A model generated the notes under the pieces. That model ran no database searches and had not been told where the DNA came from. It was given only the letters and a program-made list of their open reading frames with translations. DNA of 11,292 bases from Gemmatimonadota bacterium (GTDB lineage: Bacteria > Gemmatimonadota > Gemmatimonadetes > Longimicrobiales > Longimicrobiaceae), in assembly GCA_019240375.1 (NCBI GenBank), contig JAFAYN010000065.1, positions 1 to 11,292 of the forward strand, given 5' to 3'. Below are positions 6,610 through 11,292 of the stretch, one piece after another (position 1 is the stretch's first letter; each line of letters begins with the position of its first letter). The position numbers were made by a program, and so were the translations under genes.

Positions 6610-7056
6610 ATGAACAGCCGCTTCGCTACCGCGGTCCACATCCTGACCCTGGTCGCCCGCGGGGAGGGGGAGCCCGTCACGTCGGAGTACGTCGCGGGGA
6701 GCGTCAACACCAACCCCTCCCTGGTCCGGCGCCTCCTTTCGCAGCTCACGCGCGCCGGGCTCACCACGGCGCAGATGGGAGCGGGCGGGGGCGCGCTGCT
6801 CGCCCGCCCGGCCGACCGGATCACGCTGCGCGACGTGTACCGGGCCGTGGACGAGGGGGAGATCTTCGCGATGCACCGGGAGCAGCCGAACCCGGCGTGC
6901 CCGGTGGGGCGCAACATCCAGTCGCTCTTGGAAGCGCGGTTCGACGCCGCCACGCGCGCCCTGGAGCGGGAGCTGGAGCGGACCACCATCGCCGACGTGG
7001 CCGCGGACGTCGGCGCGCGGGAAGAGCAGCGCGACAGCGAGCGGAAGACCGGCTGA
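6610..7056 (+). CDS. Rrf2-family transcriptional regulator, single-cysteine type
   Basis: 148 residues, standard for Rrf2. The winged helix-turn-helix occupies roughly residues 1-80: MNSRFATAVHILTLVA, the SEYVAGSVNTNPSLVRRLLSQL recognition region and the GAGGGALLARPADRITLRDVYRAV wing. The rest is a dimerisation helix. Unlike IscR, NsrR or RirA, which hold an Fe-S cluster through three cysteines, it has one cysteine, C97 in NPACPVG, resembling the YwnA-like subgroup. It probably does not bind a classic cluster and may sense thiol or redox state through C97 or a small ligand. The start is ATG 6610 (GGATGGAG just upstream); the frame's earlier ATG at 6565 lies inside the promoter. It diverges from the TSUP exporter, its most likely target besides itself. 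Confidence 0.94.
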   Translation: MNSRFATAVHILTLVARGEGEPVTSEYVAGSVNTNPSLVRRLLSQLTRAGLTTAQMGAGGGALLARPADRITLRDVYRAVDEGEIFAMHREQPNPACPVGRNIQSLLEARFDAATRALERELERTTIADVAADVGAREEQRDSERKTG

Positions 7057-7084
7057 CCGGCGAGCGGGGACGGGATCCGGCGCG

Positions 7085-7107
7085 CGGCGGGACGGCTCTC
7101 CCCGCCG
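7085..7107 (+). terminator. Short GC hairpin after the Rrf2 gene
   Basis: CGGCGGG (7085-7091) pairs with CCCGCCG (7101-7107) around a nine-base loop, 28 bases after the Rrf2 stop. There is no T-run. A weak or factor-dependent terminator is possible. Confidence 0.3.
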
Positions 7108-7123
7108 ATACGACACCGGCTCC

Positions 7124-7152
7124 TTGCCTGTATACTCTGTCCATCATTATCA
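7124..7152 (+). promoter_or_regulatory. Possible promoter of the TPR gene
   Basis: TTGCCT (7124-7129) and TTATCA (7147-7152) are 17 bases apart, upstream of the 7202 start in a locally AT-richer stretch. TATACT at 7131-7136 could instead serve as the -10. Both matches are partial. Confidence 0.35.
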
Positions 7153-7201
7153 TGCAATTCCGGACGAAAATTATTCGTGAACCCACACCCCACCATTCCG
7201 C

Positions 7202-8539
7202 ATGGCCCACGATTCCAGGTGCGCGCCGGCCGTTCCCGGCCAAGTCCGCATCCCCGAAGACGGAACCCTTCCGTACGGCTACGTGCTGGCGGAGCTGGAG
7301 GCGGCCGGACTGCGGACCGACGCCCTGTACCTCTGGCGGCTGCTGCGCCGGCTAGACGGCTGGCGCGACGAGCAGAGCGCGGGGAGGGAGGTGCGCGACG
7401 ATGCGCCGCGCACCCGGTACGACGACGCGGCGTCCGCCATTCAGCCCACCCTGAACGCCGTGGACCGGCTGCTCCGCGAGGCCGATCCCGGCGAGGACAC
7501 CCTGGAGGGGTTGTCGCTGGGGCTCATGCACCTGGCGATCTGGGCGGAGGAGCACGGTGCCCTCGGCACCGCCGTCGCGCTGCTGCAGGGAGCGGAGAGC
7601 CTGAACCCGGAGAACCCGCACTTCGCCTACAACGTCGGCCGGGTGGCGCGGAAGCTGGCCGCGTATCCGGACGCGGAGGCGTGGCTGAAGTGGGCGTACT
7701 TCGTGGCGCGGGAGGGGGAGCGGTGGGACGTGGCGACGCTGGCGCTGTCGGGGCTCGGGAACCTGCACCGCCAGCGTGGTAATCTGCCACGGGCGCGGAA
7801 GTACCACACCGTCGCGTGGAGGATGGCGAAGCGCCACGGCCTGCGGACGCTGGAAGGGGACGCGCTGTACGACCTGTGCGTCATCAGCCTTTCCAGTGGC
7901 GACGGCTCTTCCGCGGTGGATTATGCCAGGCAGGCGCTCACGGCCTATGGGCCAGGGCATGGCCAGGTATATCGCCTGGCGAACGATTTTGCATGGTTCT
8001 GGATGGACTCGTACGGAAAGTTCGAAAGTGCGGCGCACGTGTTCATCAGCCTGCTGGATTACATCTGGGAGCCTCCTTTCCGCGTGCTCCTTCTCGCCAA
8101 CACGACGCGGGCTGCCGCTGGTGCGGGTTGGATGGACGTATTCGAGGGAATGTGGGTGGAGACCTGGGCACTGATCCGCCAGCAGCTGTCACGCCAGGGC
8201 CACGCCGCCGCACTGACTCAGCTCGCGCTCGGCGCTGGAAACCTGGGACATTGGGAGCGTGCCTTGCTTGCCGCCGGTGAGGCGCTGAAGGTCGCTCGCC
8301 AGAGAAAAGAAGCAGAGGCGGTTCTTACGTCTGAAGAAATACTGAACGTGCTCAATGACGGTGTACTTCGGGACGAGCGTATCCTCGAAATCTTCAAAGA
8401 TCGCCGGTACTCGCCTGAAATGAAGGCAGACGAAGAGTCCACCGACCTTACGGTCCAGTTTGCGAATGCGATGAGGGCGCGGCGGGACGATGCTCCAGAA
8501 AGTCCCACGCGCGCCCTCCTACGTTCCTCAGTTTCCTGA
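7202..8539 (+). CDS. TPR-like helical-repeat protein, function unknown
   Basis: 445 residues with no signal peptide or membrane segment, so probably cytoplasmic. Residues 105-250 and 335-375 read as tetratricopeptide-like helix pairs: LLQGAESLNPENPHFAYNVG, then LSGLGNLHRQRGNLPRARKYHTVAW, then YDLCVISLSSGDGSSAVDYARQAL, and later LALGAGNLGHWERALLAAGEALKVA. The N-terminal 100 residues look like a separate small helical domain (YGYVLAELEAAGLRTDALYLWRLLRRLDGW). TPR arrays bind proteins or peptides; no enzymatic motif is visible. ATG 7202 is the first possible start, because an in-frame TGA lies at 7178-7180. There is no clear ribosome-binding site. The first half is very GC-rich, while from about 7900 onward the codons are noticeably less so. 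Its stop overlaps the stop of the convergent small lipoprotein by 12 bases. Confidence 0.86.
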   Translation: MAHDSRCAPAVPGQVRIPEDGTLPYGYVLAELEAAGLRTDALYLWRLLRRLDGWRDEQSAGREVRDDAPRTRYDDAASAIQPTLNAVDRLLREADPGEDTLEGLSLGLMHLAIWAEEHGALGTAVALLQGAESLNPENPHFAYNVGRVARKLAAYPDAEAWLKWAYFVAREGERWDVATLALSGLGNLHRQRGNLPRARKYHTVAWRMAKRHGLRTLEGDALYDLCVISLSSGDGSSAVDYARQALTAYGPGHGQVYRLANDFAWFWMDSYGKFESAAHVFISLLDYIWEPPFRVLLLANTTRAAAGAGWMDVFEGMWVETWALIRQQLSRQGHAAALTQLALGAGNLGHWERALLAAGEALKVARQRKEAEAVLTSEEILNVLNDGVLRDERILEIFKDRRYSPEMKADEESTDLTVQFANAMRARRDDAPESPTRALLRSSVS

Positions 8540-8734
8540 ACCCATCAATCCGAGTCCGCCACGAGACACAGTAGTCGAGTCGCTGCTGGTGGAGGACACG
8601 ATGTTTCCCGAGCCTGTCCAGCCGAGTCCGCTGTCCATCTTCGCCCTGCCGCTCGGCGCGACGGGATCGGGGGCGCTGCACGCGGCGACGGAAACGAGTG
8701 TGACGAGGGCGAGCACCGCATGTGAAATACGCAT
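8528..8734 (-). CDS. Small lipoprotein/peptide with repeated GLGxxGSGN motif
   Basis: 68 residues. A signal peptide (hydrophobic residues 7-18) ends in a lipobox, VAAC, with C19 as likely lipidation site; export is therefore expected. The short mature part (about 49 residues, rich in Ser, Gly and Thr) carries two copies of one motif: GLGWTGSGN at 36-44 and GLGLMGSGN at 60-68, the second being the exact C-terminus. I do not recognise the family. ATG 8734 has a clear AGGAG seven bases upstream (8742-8746), good evidence for a real gene despite its size. It is preceded by two abutting hairpins, the nearer followed by a T-run on this strand, suggesting attenuation. It converges on the TPR gene with a 12-base overlap. 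A signal, an adhesive peptide or a precursor cut near its C-terminus are all possible. Confidence 0.72.
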   Translation of the reverse strand: MRISHAVLALVTLVSVAACSAPDPVAPSGRAKMDSGLGWTGSGNIVSSTSSDSTTVSRGGLGLMGSGN

Positions 8735-8754
8735 CTGACTGCTCCTGAGAGGGG

Positions 8755-8805
8755 AAAAAGAATGAAAGTGGGCGCGGAGGTGTACTCTGCGTCCACTTTC
8801 ATTCT
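8755..8805 (-). terminator. Terminator-like hairpin in the small-lipoprotein leader
   Basis: A perfect 13-base inverted repeat (8759-8771 with 8793-8805) encloses further pairing. On the minus strand it is followed by a run of five Ts (one of them the last paired base) and then CCCC, the form of an intrinsic terminator. It ends about 20 bases before the small lipoprotein start, so a transcript reaching that gene must read through it. On the plus strand the inner pairs include two G-U wobbles, giving a 21-pair stem; on the minus strand these become A-C mismatches. It could be an attenuator, the end of a short RNA, or a folded mobile-repeat remnant. Confidence 0.68.
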
Positions 8806-8854
8806 AATGCCCCGCTCATTTTCAGACACCCGCCCCGTGTGTGAAAGGGGCATT
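8806..8854 (-). ncRNA. Second structured element abutting the terminator hairpin
   Basis: AATGCCCC (8806-8813) pairs perfectly with GGGGCATT (8847-8854). Inside, TTTCA/TGAAA (8820-8824 with 8842-8846) and ACAC/GTGT (8826-8829 with 8837-8840) continue the stem, with one six-base bulge and one mismatch, around a seven-base loop. It directly abuts the next hairpin with no spacer. Together they form a ~100-base structured block that could be a regulatory leader or a small RNA. Strand and function are inferred from the T-run on the minus strand. Confidence 0.42.
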
Positions 8855-9012
8855 TGCAGGTGAACCCCGCGACCGTGCTTCGTCTACCCGTTTCGGAATG
8901 AGTGCCCTCCGCGCTCGCGGCGCTTCTCCCGGGAACCATCATGGATGGATGGTCGATCGCTACGATCCTGGTGGTTCTACTCGTGGGGTGCACGCCCCAG
9001 TTCACGCTGGTA

Positions 9013-9041
9013 TTGACTTTCGATACAACGAAGCGTATTCA
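9013..9041 (+). promoter_or_regulatory. Sigma70-like promoter of the PadR/permease operon
   Basis: TTGACT (9013-9018) and TATTCA (9036-9041) are 17 bases apart, placing the transcript start about 25-30 bases before ATG 9075. It closely resembles the promoter at 4959-4987 on the other strand: both begin TTGACTTTCG, share TACA at the same offset and have a TATTC-type -10. Confidence 0.62.
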
Positions 9042-9074
9042 TATCGGAACCCGATACTACTCTCCGAAAACCAA

Positions 9075-9410
9075 ATGTCACCGCACGCATCCAACGACAT
9101 CCTTCGAGGTACGCTCGACCTCCTGATCCTGAAGGCGCTTTCGCTGGAGCCCATGCACGGGTGGTCGATCGCACAGCGGCTGGAGCAGCTCTCCGGTGAC
9201 GCGCTACGCGTGGGAGCGGGATCACTCTACCCCGCGCTCCAGCGCCTGGAAGAGCGTGGGCTGCTGGTGAGTGAATGGGGCGTTACCGATGAGAACCGCC
9301 GGGCCAAGTACTACAAGCTGACCGCGGCCGGCCGCAGCGCACTCGGGGAGGAGTCGCGGAGCTGGCAGGAGTACGTGCGGATGATGGACACCATCCTGCG
9401 CACCACCTGA
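9075..9410 (+). CDS. PadR-family transcriptional regulator
   Basis: 111 residues, the short PadR subfamily. The winged helix is clear: LRGTLDLLILKALSLEPMHGWSIAQRLEQ, then the GAGSLYPALQRLEERGLLVSEWG recognition helix and wing turn, then RRAKYYKLTAAGRSAL. A short C-terminal helix (SWQEYVRMMDTIL) would serve dimerisation. PadR proteins usually repress neighbouring transport or stress genes and release DNA on binding small hydrophobic ligands. The start is ATG 9075, the beginning of homology, placed after the promoter; the open frame back to 8841 is not coding. The ribosome-binding site is poor. The permease starts 15 bases after its stop, so the two form an operon, the arrangement usually found for ADOP permeases in Acidobacteria and Gemmatimonadota. 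Confidence 0.94.
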   Translation: MSPHASNDILRGTLDLLILKALSLEPMHGWSIAQRLEQLSGDALRVGAGSLYPALQRLEERGLLVSEWGVTDENRRAKYYKLTAAGRSALGEESRSWQEYVRMMDTILRTT

Positions 9411-9425
9411 TCGGGAGAGGACCGC

Positions 9426-11292
9426 ATGGAGTGGATCACGCGATGGCGGAAGCGGCTGCGTGTGCTCATCCGCCGGGAAGAGGTGGAGCGCGAGATGGAG
9501 GAGGAGTTCGCCTTCCATCTCGAGATGGAGACGCGGAACAACATCCGCGCCGGAATGACCCCGGAAGCCGCGAGGCGGCAGGCGGTGCTGACCTTCGGCG
9601 GACGTGAGCGGTTCCGGGAAGAGGTGCGCGACGCGCGCTGGTTCGCACCGGTGATCGGGCTGACGCCCGACGTAAAGCTCGCCCTGCGCATGCTCGTGAA
9701 GCACCCGGTGCTCTCCGTGACCGGCGCGCTCGGGATGGCCGTCGGCGTTGCCATCGCAACGGCCTTCTTCAGCTTCATGGCGTTCTACTACTCGTCCCCG
9801 CCGGTCGACGAGGGTGACCGGATCGTCGCGCTCGACTACCTCGATGCGAGGAACGAGGACTGCTTCTGCACGACCCGCTTCGACCTGGACGCCTGGCGGG
9901 GGAGCCAGCGGTCCGTCCGGCAGCTGTCCGCCTTCCGCGACTCCCATCGCTACCTGCGCGTTCCGGGCGGCACGACGGGTGACGTACCCGTGGCGGAGAT
10001 GACCGCGTCGGGATTCGACGTGGCGCGGGTGCCGCCGCTCCTCGGCCGTCCGCTCCTCGAGTCGGACGAGGCCGGGGGAGCTCCGGCCGTGCTGGTGATC
10101 GGGCACGAGGAGTGGCGGCGGAACTTCGGCGCGGACCGTGGCATCGTGGGACGCGAGGTGCGCCTCGACGGCACCCCGTACACGGTCGTGGGTGTGATGC
10201 CCGAGGGCTTCCGCTTCCCGTACAACCATGGCTACTGGACCGCGCTCCGGAGCGACCCTGCCCTCCACGGCCCGGGCGAGGGCCCACGCGTGACGATCTT
10301 CGGCCGGCTCGCCCCAGGGGTTTCCAGGGCGGCGGCCGAAGCCGAGTTGAGAACCGTGAGCGCTCGGCTCGCGCGCGAGTTCCCCGCGACATACACCACC
10401 CTGCGCCCGATCGTCACGCCGTACGTCCGTGCCCTGCTCGACGTGCACCAGTACCCGGCCTGGATCGTCTGGACGATGCAGCTCTTCGCGGCTCTGGTTC
10501 TGGCCGCGGTCGCGGTCACCGTGGCGTCACTGATCTACGCCCGGACGGCATCTCGCCAGGCCGAGATCGCGGTCCGCACGGCGCTGGGCGCGAGCCGCCG
10601 GCGCATCATCACGCAGCTCTTCGTGGAGGCGCTCGCGCTCTCCTCGCTCGCGGCGGTGACCGGGCTACTGATCGCGAATGTCGGGTTCCGGCAGACCGTC
10701 GCCATCAATCCGGGGAGCCTTCCGTACTGGATCGAGCCCGGCCTCCCGGCGTCCACGGTCGCGTACGCCATGGGTCTCGCCGTGATCGCAGCCTTCATCG
10801 TCGGCATCGTCCCTGCGCTGGCGGCCACCGGGCAGCGGCTGCAGTCCACGCTCCGCCAGATGGGCGGCGCCACCGGGATGCAGCTGGGGAGCACCTGGAC
10901 GGCGCTCATCGTGGTGCAGGTCGCGGTCGCGGTGGCTGTGCTCCCGCCCGTGATCGGGATCGCCTGGAACAGCTACTGGGAGTCGCGCGCCGAGCCCACC
11001 TTCCCGGTCGAGGAGATGCTCACGCTCCGGCTCGAGCGGGATGAAGCTCCGGCCCGGGAGGCGCTGGCCGCTCCGTCCGTGGAGCAGGCGGGTGAGTCCT
11101 TCGCCGAAACCCAGGCCGAGCTGATCCGCCGGATCGCCGCGGAGCCGGGCGTGCTCGGCGTGACGTATGCCTCGGCGCCCCCGCGCTCCAGCCAGCGCGT
11201 GCTCATCGAGGTCGAGGGCGGGGTGACGACGGACGCTGCACGTCCCGTCGCGCTCTCCTCCGGTGTCGCGCCCAACTATTTCGATGTGTTTG
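9426..11292 (+). CDS. ADOP-type (MacB/FtsX) permease, partial at the window end
   Basis: 622 residues are present before the window ends; ADOP (acidobacterial duplicated orphan permease) proteins usually run to about 800-900. An N-terminal soluble prefix (about 15-70; EREMEEEFAFHLEMETRNNIRAGMTPEAARRQAVLTFGG) is characteristic. A first membrane segment (about 94-121) is followed by a MacB-like periplasmic domain (about 125-335). An FtsX block of three helices (about 345-370, 398-420, 445-467) carries the TASRQAEIAVRTALGASRRRIITQLFVEA coupling motif. A further helix (about 490-515) opens the second, duplicated half, beginning its periplasmic domain. No ATPase gene is adjacent within the window, as the 'orphan' name implies. 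ATG 9426 follows GGGAGAGG. Transported substrate unknown; efflux or envelope-related work is the usual guess. Confidence 0.94.
   Translation, partial: MEWITRWRKRLRVLIRREEVEREMEEEFAFHLEMETRNNIRAGMTPEAARRQAVLTFGGRERFREEVRDARWFAPVIGLTPDVKLALRMLVKHPVLSVTGALGMAVGVAIATAFFSFMAFYYSSPPVDEGDRIVALDYLDARNEDCFCTTRFDLDAWRGSQRSVRQLSAFRDSHRYLRVPGGTTGDVPVAEMTASGFDVARVPPLLGRPLLESDEAGGAPAVLVIGHEEWRRNFGADRGIVGREVRLDGTPYTVVGVMPEGFRFPYNHGYWTALRSDPALHGPGEGPRVTIFGRLAPGVSRAAAEAELRTVSARLAREFPATYTTLRPIVTPYVRALLDVHQYPAWIVWTMQLFAALVLAAVAVTVASLIYARTASRQAEIAVRTALGASRRRIITQLFVEALALSSLAAVTGLLIANVGFRQTVAINPGSLPYWIEPGLPASTVAYAMGLAVIAAFIVGIVPALAATGQRLQSTLRQMGGATGMQLGSTWTALIVVQVAVAVAVLPPVIGIAWNSYWESRAEPTFPVEEMLTLRLERDEAPAREALAAPSVEQAGESFAETQAELIRRIAAEPGVLGVTYASAPPRSSQRVLIEVEGGVTTDAARPVALSSGVAPNYFDVF

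Larger units (their letters stand above)
8735..9074. other. 340-base divergent intergenic region
   Basis: From left to right it holds the ribosome-binding site of the small lipoprotein (8742-8746, minus), two adjacent hairpins (8759-8805 and 8806-8854), about 155 bases in which I see no convincing feature, and the promoter of the PadR gene (9013-9041). No recognisable -35/-10 pair for the minus-strand lipoprotein transcript was found upstream of the hairpins. Confidence 0.6.

Noticed and set aside
8841..9074. Upstream extension of the PadR gene
   Set aside because: It contains the TTGACT/TATTCA promoter and lacks similarity to PadR; the family homology begins at ATG 9075.
8902..9126. Plus-strand ORF with a lipoprotein-like segment (from ATG 8941: hydrophobic run then LVGC)
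   Set aside because: It runs through the PadR promoter and into the PadR coding sequence in another frame, has no ribosome-binding site, and the part after the cysteine looks random. It is tempting but unsupported.
9222..10448. Minus-strand open frame of 408 codons
   Set aside because: Antisense to the PadR and permease genes, which have full family signatures; the shadow has none.

Overview
The window is GC-rich, densely coded bacterial DNA. A PadR-type regulator directly followed by an ADOP-type (MacB/FtsX) permease, several small lipoproteins with no recognisable family, and an orphan CheB linked to a kinase all suggest Gemmatimonadota (Longimicrobiaceae-like) or a related Acidobacteria-like lineage. 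That assignment is inference from gene content and composition only. There is no rRNA, tRNA, CRISPR array or transposase.

Layout. (1) 156-3397, minus strand: a three-gene signalling unit. An orphan CheB-type methylesterase (no receiver domain, C-terminal zinc-ribbon-like motif) is followed after 33 bases by a PAS/HisKA_3 sensor kinase, which overlaps a NarL/LuxR-type response regulator by four bases. Downstream (1-155) lie a hairpin and a Crp/Fnr-geometry palindrome. (2) 3554-3934, plus: a small cysteine-rich lipoprotein. It converges, across a strong shared hairpin terminator, on a minus-strand secreted protein (4061-4909) made of two ~104-residue copies of one unrecognised domain. (3) 5110-7056: a GNAT acetyltransferase and a TauE/SafE (TSUP) exporter on the minus strand, with an Rrf2 regulator divergent from the exporter. 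The shared intergenic region has a near-consensus promoter and a candidate Rrf2 operator. (4) 7202-8734: a TPR-like helical-repeat protein (plus) whose stop overlaps that of a convergent 68-residue lipoprotein carrying two copies of a GLGxxGSGN motif. The small gene sits behind two long, directly abutting hairpins, the nearer followed by a T-run on the gene's own strand. (5) 9075-11292, plus: PadR regulator plus ADOP permease; the permease runs off the window.

How they may work together. Region 1 is a likely phosphorelay with a CheB-type enzyme encoded in the same unit. Region 3 is a regulator with its probable target exporter, likely for sulfite/thiosulfate or another small organic anion. 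Region 5 is a regulator plus a permease that may act in efflux or envelope function. Region 4 is the best candidate for something undescribed: an exported repeat-motif peptide, a convergent TPR protein and a structured leader RNA. Any functional link among them is inference.
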